A stretch of DNA of 64,000 nucleotides from Chitinivorax sp. B. Lineage in GTDB: Bacteria; Pseudomonadota; Gammaproteobacteria; Burkholderiales; SCOH01. Location of the stretch: positions 166,293 to 230,292 of the forward strand of contig NZ_SCOH01000003.1 in NCBI RefSeq assembly GCF_005503445.1. Reading direction: 5' to 3'. Position numbers and translations under genes: made by a program. The notes beneath the pieces were generated by a model. That model saw only the letters and a list, made by a program, of their open reading frames with translations, had not been told where the DNA came from and made no database searches. Each line of letters begins with the position of its first letter. Within the stretch, counting starts at the first letter, position 1. Positions 54,083 to 63,899 of the stretch are shown here, one piece after another.

Positions 54083-54925
54083 TCAGATCTGTAATGCTTG
54101 CAAGGCATGATCGAAAGGAATGACATGTGTCGGATCAATTGGCCAGAGTGACGAGGTATGCCGGATGGCCATTTTCCAGTCGTATGGGTAGTGATCTGCG
54201 TGGTCTGGCGTTTGCACCAGGCCACGATGGATGAGCAGTTCCTGAGCAGTCTCGACCGTAACGTCATCCAGTTCGATGGCGGTCGGCTCTGCAGTCGCCA
54301 GATCGAAGCTGCCATCGACGTTGAGCAAGGCAAACCGGTCCGTCAGATAGTTTCGATAGAAACGGGAGCGCCATCTTGAATTGGAACCCCACCCATGGGC
54401 CGGATGATTGGTCTTGCGGCGGAACCGGTGATGAGTGAAATAAAGCGTGCTGCGATCCGCGATGCCTTCAATCATGCCCCAGGATGGATGGGCATACACA
54501 TCGACAGCGCATCTTGAGAACACCAGCTCGCCCAAACGCAAACCTGGCCAGTGCGTGGTGCCCACAACAATGCCTTCGGCCAGGGCAGGCCAATTACCCA
54601 TACCCACTATTTCACACAGCACAGGGTTGAAGCCTGACTGGCCATCAAAACATTCAAAACCCAACTCGGTGAAAAAACGTCGATACTCCCCCAGCGATAC
54701 CCGCAACGGTGTCAACAAGTGATCATTCAGCACCGACAACGCAAACCAGGACCACAAGTCTTCTGCTGCAACCTGCCCCGGCAGCGCATGGCGAAGCGCT
54801 CGGCAATGATCGAGCGATTGCATCCAATCCTTTGCAGTGCTCAGGTTGGGTAGCAAGATATCCGTAAACAAGGTATCGCCATCATAATTGACAGCTTGTT
54901 CGTATAATTCGCGAAAACTATCCAT
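54083..54925 (-). CDS. Hypothetical protein (280 aa)
   Basis: Start at ATG 54925 (MDSFRELYEQAVNYDGD) with GGGTGG upstream. Soluble, rich in Trp and aromatic residues (LWSWFALSVLND; GWGSNSRWRSRFYRNYLTDRF). No signal peptide or recognised motif. Divergent from the 157-aa gene at 55036, with 110 nt between their starts. Function unknown; the pair might be functionally linked but nothing proves it. Confidence 0.65.
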   Translation of the reverse strand: MDSFRELYEQAVNYDGDTLFTDILLPNLSTAKDWMQSLDHCRALRHALPGQVAAEDLWSWFALSVLNDHLLTPLRVSLGEYRRFFTELGFECFDGQSGFNPVLCEIVGMGNWPALAEGIVVGTTHWPGLRLGELVFSRCAVDVYAHPSWGMIEGIADRSTLYFTHHRFRRKTNHPAHGWGSNSRWRSRFYRNYLTDRFALLNVDGSFDLATAEPTAIELDDVTVETAQELLIHRGLVQTPDHADHYPYDWKMAIRHTSSLWPIDPTHVIPFDHALQALQI

Positions 54926-55035
54926 GACCACCCTATATTGCACTCATTGTTAAGATCTGATCACGTGACTGCCGCCAATACACGCACTCTTTCATACCTT
55001 CCCTACACCGTTGGCGCCAAAGGAGGCAGCACAAT

Positions 55036-55509
55036 ATGAACGAATTTGACACCCTTTTCCAACCCGCTCGATCCCTGGTTGAGCAAGGAAGGCTGCTGGA
55101 TACGCGCCATACCTCGCCTGCACAACCAGACATCTGGCAATATCTGGTCGATATCAGGCAGGCAAAACACCATGCTTGGCATGCTGATGAAACATTGGTC
55201 GAAGTATGGACTGACCTGCGTGAAAAACATGCTGCGATGCTGCCTGATCTGGTAGGCGCATACGAGCATTGGAGCACACATGATTATGACGTGCTGGAAG
55301 ACTATTTGACATCCAAAGGCCATCCAGAACTGATCGCAGACGTGGAGGCAGACCTGTTTCATGGCTGCGTCAACCACCATTTCAAGGTGGGCGATGCGCT
55401 TTGGGAAACGATCATGGCAGCCTATGCTGCCGGCTATTGGCCTTGTGGATGGGGCAAGGCTGCGTTCCCGCAAGGTAACCTGTTGGTATGGAGGCCGACG
55501 CCCACCTAG
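55036..55509 (+). CDS. Hypothetical protein (157 aa)
   Basis: Strong ribosome site AAAGGAGG at 55018-55025, then ATG 55036. Soluble, mostly helical, with many His and Trp residues (KHHAWHADETLVEVWTDLREK; GYWPCGWGKAAFP). No recognised domain. Followed after about 50 nt by repeat copy C. Confidence 0.7.
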   Translation: MNEFDTLFQPARSLVEQGRLLDTRHTSPAQPDIWQYLVDIRQAKHHAWHADETLVEVWTDLREKHAAMLPDLVGAYEHWSTHDYDVLEDYLTSKGHPELIADVEADLFHGCVNHHFKVGDALWETIMAAYAAGYWPCGWGKAAFPQGNLLVWRPTPT

Positions 55510-55561
55510 CCCAAGTACTGACGATCCGGCTACAAGGTCTGGCGAATCGCAGCCCAGGTTC

Positions 55562-55690
55562 TTAAGACCTGTTCAATGTCTTATTGCGCGACCGCGATCG
55601 GGGCTCACGTGCTGCTCAACATCCTCAGGTTTCACCCATATCTTCTGGTTTTTGCACCGCACTTCACCTCGCTGACAGCTGGTAGCCACA
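55562..55690 (+). repeat. Inverted-repeat element, copy C (right end decayed)
   Basis: Starts TTAAGACCTGTTCAATGTCT (55562-55581) and shares GCGATCGGGGCTCACGTGCT and CTGGTTTTTGCACCGC blocks with copies A and B in the same orientation as A. The right inverted repeat (AGACCTTGAACAGG in copy A) is not recognisable here, so this copy is truncated or diverged. Confidence 0.65.
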
Positions 55691-55787
55691 TCATTTCTTA
55701 AATCTCTTTACTATATTTATTTACAGCCAATCACTATCATGGTTGTTCCTTTTGTTGCATTCCCTATCAACCTTGAAGGAACCCTTG

Positions 55788-57122
55788 ATGCCAAAACCCT
55801 CTCCTGCCTATCTCCTCATTACTGGTTTGATGACCGCCCTCTTTTCCTTGCCAGGTAATGCCGCTGAATTGGCTTTGAGCCCCAGTGCTGCCGCAGATGG
55901 CATTGATGGTGGCGAAGCAGGTAACTGGAAGGCAGATGGCAAGTTCGATTTGCTTATCCCCGCACAACAGACCAAAGGCATTGCCTATGTTCGCAAAGTC
56001 CGGTCGCTCAACTTCACACAATTGACAGACCGTCGTAGCGTTTACGAATTCAAGCTGCCTGCAATATTGATCAGCAACGATACCCAGATTGCAAGCGCCA
56101 CGCTTGAATTGCCCATCATCGGCAAATGGGGCGGCGACACCGGCCTGCTGAGTCAGATGTTGCTACATCCATTTAGCGGTAACGACAAAGTGGAACTGGC
56201 TGATTTTGCAAAGACCCAGCACTCCGCCATCGTCATCGATCCCAACAAGATGACCGTCAATGCAACCTTTCCGGTTGATGTGACATCTGCTATCAAGGCC
56301 ATGCGCGGTGGCGCCAATACATCGATTGGCTTTCTACTGGGCATGACTTACTGGAACGATATGGTGAACATTGGCTCACCGGTAAGGCTGCGCGTGCAAT
56401 ACAATGACATGCCGACAAACTATCATCCCATTGTTCAAATCCAGGCTCCGACAACTGGCGCATTGCTGCAGGAAAATGCACCCGCAACGTTGATTGCCGT
56501 CGCAACAGATCGGGAAGACAGCGACCTGTCCAGCCTGATTCGCTGGTCTTTGGATGATCAAACAGACAACTTGGGTACAGGTGGCGCAGTGAATGTCAGT
56601 TTGCCGGTGGGCCTGCATGTACTCAAGGCTCAAGTGACAGATCAAGCAGGCCAGACAAGCATGACAAGTACCACCGTGCAAGTGAAGCCGGCGATTGCCG
56701 CCTGCAGTGCCGTTGGCAATATCCAGCATGAACATATTCAAAGTGTGACAGTGAATGGCCAAGGGCGGGCAGCTGGGAATGACTGGGGGTATTTCGATGG
56801 CGTCATTGCACACCCTGCGCTGAATTTGCAACGTGGTCATAACTCGATGGTGCTGACACCGGGTTACTGGACAAGACAACCTACCGCGAGTGAATCATGG
56901 CAGGTCTGGATCGATTTCAATCGTGACGGCAGATTCAGTCAGGACGAAATCGTGACCGCCACCCAAGGCACAGGGCCGCTGAAAACAGCGCTGAATATTT
57001 TCTCATCCAGACCCGCTGGCAGCTACCGGATGCGGGTCATCATGAATCATGGCGGTGCAGTGCCCGGCTGCAATGGCACCATCTCTGGTGAAGTCGAGGA
57101 TTATCTGGTCAAACTGAACTGA
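55788..57122 (+). CDS. Secreted multi-domain protein with GEVED C-terminal domain
   Basis: 444 aa from ATG 55788, Sec signal peptide (YLLITGLMTALFSLPGNA). N-terminal beta region (about 30-215) resembles the DNRLRE/disaggregatase-type carbohydrate or wall-associated module; an Ig-like domain (about 218-300, QIQAPTTGALLQENAPATL) follows; the C-terminus (about 305-444) is a GEVED domain with VWIDFNRDGRFSQDEIV and SGEVEDYLVKLN. Probably extracellular binding or part of a secreted enzyme complex. AGGAA precedes the start. Confidence 0.8.
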   Translation: MPKPSPAYLLITGLMTALFSLPGNAAELALSPSAAADGIDGGEAGNWKADGKFDLLIPAQQTKGIAYVRKVRSLNFTQLTDRRSVYEFKLPAILISNDTQIASATLELPIIGKWGGDTGLLSQMLLHPFSGNDKVELADFAKTQHSAIVIDPNKMTVNATFPVDVTSAIKAMRGGANTSIGFLLGMTYWNDMVNIGSPVRLRVQYNDMPTNYHPIVQIQAPTTGALLQENAPATLIAVATDREDSDLSSLIRWSLDDQTDNLGTGGAVNVSLPVGLHVLKAQVTDQAGQTSMTSTTVQVKPAIAACSAVGNIQHEHIQSVTVNGQGRAAGNDWGYFDGVIAHPALNLQRGHNSMVLTPGYWTRQPTASESWQVWIDFNRDGRFSQDEIVTATQGTGPLKTALNIFSSRPAGSYRMRVIMNHGGAVPGCNGTISGEVEDYLVKLN

Positions 57123-57285
57123 CATTGTGATGGCGGCACGCAAAGGCGGAGAAAAGACTGGCTTTCCTACCCAATCGGCCTATGATCAATCATGGTTGCT
57201 GGCCGATGCCTCAAGCCGATCCGGCCGGTCATCCACGTTTCAGGTGATCCGTTTTTCAACATGCCGACATCGCAAGGAGACCACC

Positions 57286-57414
57286 ATGGCAAAAGGCCAA
57301 CTGCGCGGCAATCGTGAGCCGAAGAAACCCAAGAAACCGAAACAGGCGGTGGTACCTGCCACACCGTTCATTACTCAACCCAAAACAGTAGTGGCCTCAA
57401 AAGGCAAACACTGA
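57286..57414 (+). CDS. Small basic protein (42 aa)
   Basis: MAKGQLRGNREPKKPKKPKQ at the start, a Lys/Pro-rich peptide. AAGGAG 8 nt upstream of ATG 57286 makes translation likely. Very similar short Lys/Pro-rich proteins are annotated as hypothetical in many proteobacteria (from memory). Function unknown; nucleic-acid contact is possible from charge alone. It ends before a terminator. Confidence 0.7.
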   Translation: MAKGQLRGNREPKKPKKPKQAVVPATPFITQPKTVVASKGKH

Positions 57415-57459
57415 CTGCGATCTTCCATGCAATGCATGAACATCGTTTGATGGTTTGCA

Positions 57460-57482
57460 CAGGCGGCCGACCGGGCCGCCTG
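57460..57482. terminator. Terminator hairpin between convergent genes
   Basis: CAGGCGGCC and GGCCGCCTG pair perfectly (9 bp, 5-nt loop), followed by TTCGTTTT. Lies between the small basic protein gene (plus) and the MCP gene (minus). Confidence 0.75.
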
Positions 57483-57504
57483 TTCGTTTTCCGTTACACT
57501 CGCT

Positions 57505-59133
57505 TCAATTGAATTTGAACCGGGATGCCGACTGTAGTAGCGAGGCCCCCAATTGGTTCAGATGCTTGGAGGAACTGGCCATCTGCCCGATGGCTGCATT
57601 GTTTTCCTCAGTGGACTGCGCGATACGTTCAATCTGGCGAGCAATATCCTGACTGGCTACGCTCTGCTCACTCAATGCCGCAGAGATATCGTTCACGGCA
57701 CTGACCACCTGCCGTGTGCTGTTCAAGATATCCGCAATCACCTGGCCAGCCTCTGCAGACAACGCTACACCGTGATCAACCAGCTCTACGCTTTCCTGCA
57801 TGCTGGCAACTACCACCGCAACACTATCCAGAATCTGGCGAATCATGCCACCGATCTCTTTGGTGGCGCCGGCAGTCCGTTCAGCCAGACTACGCACTTC
57901 ATCCGCAACCACGGCGAAACCGCGCCCGTGCTCACCCGCACGGGCAGCTTCGATGGCTGCATTCAGTGCCAGCAGATTGGTTTGGTCCGCCACCGATTTG
58001 ATGACCGTGACAATACCGGAAACCTGATCAATCAAACGGCTTAATTCCTCCAACTGGCCGGAGGATCGATTGACCGTATCAGCGATCAACCGCATCCGGC
58101 CCGCCGCCTGGTCGGTCACATTGGCCCCCTGCGCCGATAACTCGCCAGCTTCAACAGTGACGCGCCGGGTGTCATCTGCGGTATTGTGGATATGACTGAT
58201 GCTGACAGTCATCTGTTCAACCGCCGCCGCAATTGAGGAAGATGCCTCGCTTTGTACCGTGGCCGATTTCGAGATCTCGACCGAGGAAGTGGCCAGCTCA
58301 CCCGAGGCCACCGCCAAATCATCCGCACTGTGCTTGATCTGGCCTGCAACCTGTTTCAACTCATCCTGCATATGGTTCAGCGCTGTCAGTAGTTGCCCCG
58401 GTTCACTCAAGGCCCCCTTTGGAATGGTATTGGTCAACTCACCCGCCGCAATACGCTGGGCAATGCCGACCGCCAAGCCCAATGGTGTCGTGATGGAACG
58501 AATGATCCACCAGGCCAATCCCAGACCCGTCAACAGGCCCAGCACAATACTACCGCTGGACAAATTACGTGCCCAGGCATAATCCTCAGTGGCTGCCTCA
58601 TATTCTGCCTTGGCTACGGTTGCCTGCAATTCAATCAATTTGGACAGGCTATCGCGTGTGGCATCAAAGTGTTCACGAAATTTGCTTTGTACCATCGACT
58701 GTAAGGTGGCAGCCCGGTCACCTGCGTTGGCAGCGGGAATCGTTGCATCCAGCGCCCCCCGAAAGTTTTTGTAATTCTCGGCAAAATTGGCTGCCAATCG
58801 TTTTTCTTCTTCTGTTAGATAGGTAGCCATATAAGTCGACCATTCCTTGTCGATACCGGCCACAAATGCTGGCACGCCGCCCATCTCCTGCGCTGCCTTG
58901 CCTGGGTCCTCGGCCAACGTTGACATCAACACCCGGCCACGGGCCAGGTGCAGGTTATCAAGAATGGAGGCCAGCTGAACCAAAGGTACCGCCCGATCGG
59001 CATAGACCGTCTGCAGACGATCACGAGTCTGCATCATGCCCCTGAGACCAATCACACCCACCAGTATCATCACAACAGACAACAACGCGACCAATACCGC
59101 CAAACGGCTTTTTACCGACATGTTATCCAGCAT
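57505..59133 (-). CDS. Methyl-accepting chemotaxis protein
   Basis: 542 aa from ATG 59133 (CAGGAGAG upstream; [14 protein letters not shown]). First membrane helix about 10-32, periplasmic four-helix-bundle sensor (35-185), second helix near 190-210, HAMP (210-265) and signalling domain with the hairpin tip [20 protein letters not shown] and [20 protein letters not shown]. No CheR-tethering pentapeptide at the C-terminus (ends SRFKFN). Signals through the CheA/CheV system. Its ligand is unknown. Confidence 0.95.
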   Translation of the reverse strand: MLDNMSVKSRLAVLVALLSVVMILVGVIGLRGMMQTRDRLQTVYADRAVPLVQLASILDNLHLARGRVLMSTLAEDPGKAAQEMGGVPAFVAGIDKEWSTYMATYLTEEEKRLAANFAENYKNFRGALDATIPAANAGDRAATLQSMVQSKFREHFDATRDSLSKLIELQATVAKAEYEAATEDYAWARNLSSGSIVLGLLTGLGLAWWIIRSITTPLGLAVGIAQRIAAGELTNTIPKGALSEPGQLLTALNHMQDELKQVAGQIKHSADDLAVASGELATSSVEISKSATVQSEASSSIAAAVEQMTVSISHIHNTADDTRRVTVEAGELSAQGANVTDQAAGRMRLIADTVNRSSGQLEELSRLIDQVSGIVTVIKSVADQTNLLALNAAIEAARAGEHGRGFAVVADEVRSLAERTAGATKEIGGMIRQILDSVAVVVASMQESVELVDHGVALSAEAGQVIADILNSTRQVVSAVNDISAALSEQSVASQDIARQIERIAQSTEENNAAIGQMASSSKHLNQLGASLLQSASRFKFN

Positions 59134-59447
59134 TGTCTGCTCTCCTGGCACGGAATGCGACATGGTCCGGGACTGAGCCGTCAGCCTTGCTCCCTTACCA
59201 CAACAGCGGGTTGGCGCATGAACCAGCGCCATGTCCCCTATTCAATCTAGCTGGAGTTCGCTGCTTTTTCACGACCATCATTGTGATCGACAACCAACCC
59301 GCTGAATTGTTGGGGCGTAGCCGACTTGGCGGCTCAGCGATGGATGCACGCAAACCAACCACGCTTTTAATATTCCAAATTATTATTTATAACATTATTT
59401 ATTATCGCATTATGATCTATAAGTCTTTGCATCCAACACGATTCACC

Positions 59448-60452
59448 ATGTCGATACATCACCTGCCAACACTCAATCTTGCTGATTTCCAACATGCTGC
59501 CACCCGGCCACGCTTTTTGGCCGAACTGCGGGCGGCAGCTCGTGACATCGGGTTCTTTTACTTGACTGGTCATGGTGTCGATGACGACTTGCAGCAACAG
59601 GCACTGGCCATCAGCCGCCAGTTCTTTTTGCTACCCACATCGGAAAAGCTGCAGGTACAAATGGCCAATTCACCCCACTTTCGCGGCTATACCCGCATTG
59701 GCGGTGAGTTGACGCGTGGACAACAAGACTGGCGCGAACAATTTGATGTGATGCGTGAGTCCATTGCATGGCCGCAGCATGATCCACATGAACCATGGCG
59801 CCGATTGCAAGGGCCCAACCAATGGCCAGCAGCCTTACCAGAGATGAAGCGGATCATTCTGTCCTGGCAAGACCAGCTGACCCAGGTCACCCTTACCTTG
59901 CTGCGCGCATTTGCGCTGGCACTGGCGCAACCCGAAGGGGCTTTTGAACAGACTGTTCGCGATGGTGCATTTCAGCATCTGAAGCTGATCCGCTACCCGG
60001 GGCGCGATCAGGCAGGCAGCAATCAAGGGGTTGGTGCGCACAAGGATTCAGGGTATCTGACATTGGTATTACAAGATGAACAACCCGGCCTGGAAGTGCT
60101 GATTGACGAACAGTGGGTACCTGCCACGCCAAAGCCAGGGTCATTTGTGGTGAATATTGGGGAGCTGCTGGAACTGGCTTCCGATGGCTATTTGCGGGCC
60201 ACACTCCACCGCGTGGTCACACCACCTGCGGGAACAGAACGGCTATCGTGTGCATTTTTCATGGCCGCGCAGCTTGATGCCACGGTACCACTGCTGACCC
60301 TGCCCCCCCAGCTTGCAGCCGAAGCCCGTGGCCCGGCCAGCGATCCACATAACGCCTTGTTCTATGAGGTAGGTCGCAATGTACTGAAAGGCCGGCTGCG
60401 CTCACATCCGGATGTCGCCAACCGACATTATCACGATCTGGTGGCTGCTTAG
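59448..60452 (+). CDS. 2-oxoglutarate/Fe(II)-dependent dioxygenase, isopenicillin N synthase family
   Basis: 334 aa. N-terminal DIOX_N segment (PRFLAELRAAARDIGFFYLTGHGV, core ARDIGFFYLTGHG) and the jelly-roll iron site: HKDSGYLTLVLQD (His and Asp), then ATLHRVV (His) and the 2OG-binding Arg in RLSCAFF. Substrate unknown. Start ATG 59448 (MSIHHLPTLN); the longer frame upstream crosses the MCP 5' region. The 60 bp before the gene are very AT-rich. Confidence 0.9.
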   Translation: MSIHHLPTLNLADFQHAATRPRFLAELRAAARDIGFFYLTGHGVDDDLQQQALAISRQFFLLPTSEKLQVQMANSPHFRGYTRIGGELTRGQQDWREQFDVMRESIAWPQHDPHEPWRRLQGPNQWPAALPEMKRIILSWQDQLTQVTLTLLRAFALALAQPEGAFEQTVRDGAFQHLKLIRYPGRDQAGSNQGVGAHKDSGYLTLVLQDEQPGLEVLIDEQWVPATPKPGSFVVNIGELLELASDGYLRATLHRVVTPPAGTERLSCAFFMAAQLDATVPLLTLPPQLAAEARGPASDPHNALFYEVGRNVLKGRLRSHPDVANRHYHDLVAA

Positions 60453-60477
60453 CGCCAGCTATGATGCCATATCAACC

Positions 60478-60511
60478 GACATCACCCGCCACCATCGCTG
60501 CGGGTGGTGTC
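60478..60511. terminator. Terminator hairpin between convergent genes
   Basis: GACATCACCCGC and GCGGGTGGTGTC pair over 12 bp with one mismatch and a 10-nt loop. Between the dioxygenase stop and the M20 peptidase stop. Confidence 0.65.
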
Positions 60512-60521
60512 ACCTGCCGGG

Positions 60522-62246
60522 TCATTGCATTTTCTGCAGATTACCGATCCGCACCAGCATTTCAGTGAACATTTGCAGATCTGTACCGAGATCGCTGATT
60601 TCCTTGTACTCCCTGGCATTATGAGCGGTGTACTTCTTGCCGGGCATGGCCGGGCCAAAGTTGATTGCGTTGGGCATCTGCTTGGCCGTGGTGCTCCCTG
60701 CCGTGGAGACAGGTTTGGCTTCCAGCCCGGTGGTATCGCCAAAGATGTTAAGCAATGTCGCCAGCCAGGGTCCGTTCGGATCACGTGCCATCCAGTTGCC
60801 CTGGGAATGGTTGATGTCGAGATTGACCCGGTAGGATTCAGCCCAACGATTCACCCTTGCCGATACCGCCTTACTCAGTGCCACCGGCGTCTGGCCACGC
60901 GGCATGCGGACATTGGTGGTGACTTCCAACTTGCCATCCTGCTCACGTAACTGGTTTGGCGACATGGTCAACGGCCCCATGAAATCGTCCGAATACGCCA
61001 CGCCCATTTTCTCGCCGCGATAACCCAGGCCATATAGATCGTGAATATACTGAATCGCCTTGCTGTAATGGTTGGGCTCCAGCTTGATACCAGACGACAG
61101 CAGGAACATGGCCAACCGGGGGACAGGATTTACCCCCTCTTCCGGGCGCGAGCCATGAGCAGAAACACCGGTCATTTTCACTTCCAGGCTGTCGCCCACC
61201 GGTTTGAAATCAATTCGGAAAGCCCCACCCTGCGGCGTGTAACGAGCAATGAATGGGTCGCGTGCCGCCGCCAGTTTGCTGGCGATGGCAGACAAATCAC
61301 CACCTTGCAACAGTGCAGTAGCCGTTTCCGGCACCGTGTTAGCCGACGCAGCGGCAGTCATGGCAATCACCGCCGTCTCTTGGCCGGTGGTCGCTTCGAT
61401 GGGGAAATAGACCTTCAGATTGCCAGCACCTTTTTCGGCGACGACTGCTGGGTATTTGCTGTCCAGCACAATGTTGTATTCCGGCAACGCGTTTCGCTCA
61501 CGATAATACTTGATCGCATCACCACCGGTTTCTTCGGTGGTATCAATCATCAGCCGAATGGTGCGTTCCAGCGGCAGGCCGCTTTCCTTCACCACTTTCA
61601 TCGCATACAGCACGGCCGCCACCGAGCCTTTGTCATCAATCGTACCTCGGCCATACAACTTGTCACCGATACGGGTCATCTTGAACGGGTCCAGCCTGGT
61701 GCCATCTTCCAGCACCCATTCATCCGCCACCACCGGCACCACGTCGGCATGGGTCAGGATACCGAATTCTTCCTTACCTTTGCCTGGCAGTCTCACTTCG
61801 AACACCCGGTTATCGGCATTACGAAAGGATAGTCCGAAATCCTTGGCCATCGTCTCGACCAACTTGCCAAACTCGATGATCGCGGGATCTTCATGCGGTG
61901 GAATTTTGTCGCTGCGTACCGTACGCAAGGCCACCATCTTGTCGATGGTGCGAATGACCAGCTCTTGATTCACCACCCGGTTATACACCCCCAACAGGCG
62001 GCCGATATTGATCAGATCATCGCCAGCCAATGCCGCTTTGGCTCGATACCCTTTGACGCTGGCCGCCAGCGCCGGGTCTGCCTTGGCCGCTTCGGTCAGC
62101 ATAGCCATTAGATTGGTATCGGGTTGGGCTTGCTGTGCACTGATCAGCGCATCCAACTCAGGTTTTTTCAGCGTAGCCGCCGTGGCGGTGTGGCATAGAA
62201 CAATTGACAGCAGCAGTGACGAGGCGAACAACCGGCAAGGCTTCAT
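60522..62246 (-). CDS. M20-family metallopeptidase (dipeptidase), exported
   Basis: 574 aa with a Sec signal peptide (LFASSLLLSIVLCHTATA). Zinc ligands in ILTHADVVPVV (His), YGRGTIDDKGSVAAVLYAM (Asp) and DTTEETGGDAI (Glu-Glu), with the dimerisation lid GVSAHGSRPEEGVNPVPR. Resembles the PepV/Sapep dipeptidases. Expected in the periplasm or outside, hydrolysing dipeptides. Start ATG 62246. About 250 nt with no supported gene separate it from the ABC ATPase gene. Confidence 0.93.
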   Translation of the reverse strand: MKPCRLFASSLLLSIVLCHTATAATLKKPELDALISAQQAQPDTNLMAMLTEAAKADPALAASVKGYRAKAALAGDDLINIGRLLGVYNRVVNQELVIRTIDKMVALRTVRSDKIPPHEDPAIIEFGKLVETMAKDFGLSFRNADNRVFEVRLPGKGKEEFGILTHADVVPVVADEWVLEDGTRLDPFKMTRIGDKLYGRGTIDDKGSVAAVLYAMKVVKESGLPLERTIRLMIDTTEETGGDAIKYYRERNALPEYNIVLDSKYPAVVAEKGAGNLKVYFPIEATTGQETAVIAMTAAASANTVPETATALLQGGDLSAIASKLAAARDPFIARYTPQGGAFRIDFKPVGDSLEVKMTGVSAHGSRPEEGVNPVPRLAMFLLSSGIKLEPNHYSKAIQYIHDLYGLGYRGEKMGVAYSDDFMGPLTMSPNQLREQDGKLEVTTNVRMPRGQTPVALSKAVSARVNRWAESYRVNLDINHSQGNWMARDPNGPWLATLLNIFGDTTGLEAKPVSTAGSTTAKQMPNAINFGPAMPGKKYTAHNAREYKEISDLGTDLQMFTEMLVRIGNLQKMQ

Positions 62247-62499
62247 CTAGTTGGCTCCGTGAAAATCGGCAGGATGGGAAGTGATCGGAATCAGGCGATC
62301 CGACGGCATGGGCAACAGTATCACCAGCCCCGACAGAATTGGTCAACCTCAGGCTCCGTTGACATGCGGGTTGGCGGTCAATCGGGACGACTGCCTGGGG
62401 TGGCAGCACACCAGATATTGCAGACAGATCACCAGCGCATCCAAACCCAGCAACCTCCAGGCAAGACGGGTGATGGCGGGCGTCAGTAGGCAGATATGT

Positions 62500-63330
62500 T
62501 CATTTGCACACATCGGCGACCATGGAGCTGGCCAATCCCAGTCCGGACTGCATTCTGGACGAAACGGGGACGACAACCGGTGCACCGTCTGACGGTGCAG
62601 TCAGCACATCAGCCTCGACATCGTAAAGCTGCTTGACCAACATTGGTGTCACGATATCGCGTGGATTGCCTGCTGCCACAATACGCCCATCACGCATCGC
62701 AATCAGGCGGTCAGCATGGCGAGCGGCAGCAATCAGATCATGCAACACAATGATGATGCTGCGTCCATCCGCAGCCAGCTTTTTCACCAGGTTCAACACC
62801 TCGACCTGATGCCCCAGATCCAGCATGCTGGTCGGCTCATCCAGCAACAGCAGCGGGGTTTCCTGCGCCAAGGCCATGGCCAGCCAACAACGCTGTCGTT
62901 GCCCACCGGAAAGTGCTTCCAGCGGACGTTGCGCCAGTTCCAGCACGCCGGTGGCCTGCATCACTGCTCGTACCGCTCGTTCATCATCTGTCGACCACTG
63001 CCGGAACCAGCCCTGATGCGGATGGCGGCCATGACGAATCAAGCTGCTGACCGTCATTCCCTCAGGGGCCTGCGGTGATTGGGGCAACAATGCCAAGTGC
63101 TGTGCGGCCTGTTTGGGCCGCAACTGCCACACATCCTGGCCATCAATCTGCACACTCCCCTGACTGGGTTTGTGCAGCCGTGCAATGCAACGCAGCAAGG
63201 TGGATTTGCCACAGCCGTTGGGGCCCACGATCACTGCCACCTCACCTGCCAGCACCTGCAGCGAAACCTGGTGCAGCACTTGCCGCTGCTGATGATGGGC
63301 ACACAATCCTTGAATGGTCAGGCGACTCAT
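62500..63330 (-). CDS. Iron-siderophore/hemin-type ABC transporter ATP-binding protein (FecE/FhuC-like)
   Basis: 276 aa. Walker A VGPNGCGKSTLL (about residues 35-46), Q-loop LLPQSPQAPEGMTV, signature LSGGQRQRCWLAMALA, Walker B LLLLDEPTSMLD and H-loop IVLHDLIAAARHAD. Class of ATPases powering siderophore, heme or cobalamin uptake. Overlaps the FecCD permease gene by 4 nt (ATGA). A binding-protein gene is not in the window. Confidence 0.92.
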   Translation of the reverse strand: MSRLTIQGLCAHHQQRQVLHQVSLQVLAGEVAVIVGPNGCGKSTLLRCIARLHKPSQGSVQIDGQDVWQLRPKQAAQHLALLPQSPQAPEGMTVSSLIRHGRHPHQGWFRQWSTDDERAVRAVMQATGVLELAQRPLEALSGGQRQRCWLAMALAQETPLLLLDEPTSMLDLGHQVEVLNLVKKLAADGRSIIIVLHDLIAAARHADRLIAMRDGRIVAAGNPRDIVTPMLVKQLYDVEADVLTAPSDGAPVVVPVSSRMQSGLGLASSMVADVCK

Positions 63331-63899
63331 GCCACACCCTCTTTACGATCGCTCAGCAGCAGCCATAACAGGAACGGCCCACCGAGCAGGTTACAAATCA
63401 CACCGGCTGGCAATTCAGCATGCCCCAGCACCACGCGCCCGATCGTATCAGCGGTCACCACCAGCACACTGCCGATCAAACCGGCAGGTAACAACCCCAT
63501 CCGGCCTTCTCCTGCCAGCCGGCTGGCAAACACGGGGGCGGACAATGCCACAAAGGCAATCGGGCCGCAAATGCCAATGGCCAGGCCAGCCAGCACCACG
63601 GCAGTCAGCAAGGCTTGCCATTGTGTCCATTGCCTTGCCAAGCCAAGGGTTGCGGCCATGTCGGCATCAAAACGCAGCAAGGACAGACGCCGCACGCTCA
63701 ACCAGGCCAATGGCAATAACGCCACCACCCCGACTGCCAGCGGAAAAGCTGCTGTCAGATCGCGCCCCGCCAGGCTGCCGGCGCTCCAGGTATACAGGGC
63801 ACTGGCATGCTGTAGCTCTTGACGGGACAACAACAGTTCAGAGAATGCACGAAACAGACTGGCCAAGCCCAGGCCGATGATCAGGATCTCGAAAACCAA
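63327..63899 (-). pseudogene. FecCD-type siderophore permease, N-terminal half missing
   Basis: 190 codons covering the C-terminal half of a FecCD permease: TWSAGSLAGRDL, SLLRFDADMAATLGLA (coupling loop), AIGICGPIAFVALSAPVFASRL and GVICNLLGGPFLLWLL. Family members have about 330 residues and eight to ten helices; here the first half is absent. The only start is a TTG at 63899, within the end of a RoxA-like reading frame. The gene is best read as truncated by a deletion whose junction is near 63887, so transport activity is unlikely. Confidence 0.75.

Noticed and set aside
59370..59447. AT-rich run before the dioxygenase gene resembling a Fur box
   Set aside because: No stretch matches the 19-bp Fur consensus well; AT-richness alone explains the resemblance.
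62349..62585. Hydrophobic 78-codon frame upstream of the M20 peptidase gene
   Set aside because: Overlaps the end of the ABC ATPase gene and no start or family match is visible; possible remnant but not supportable.
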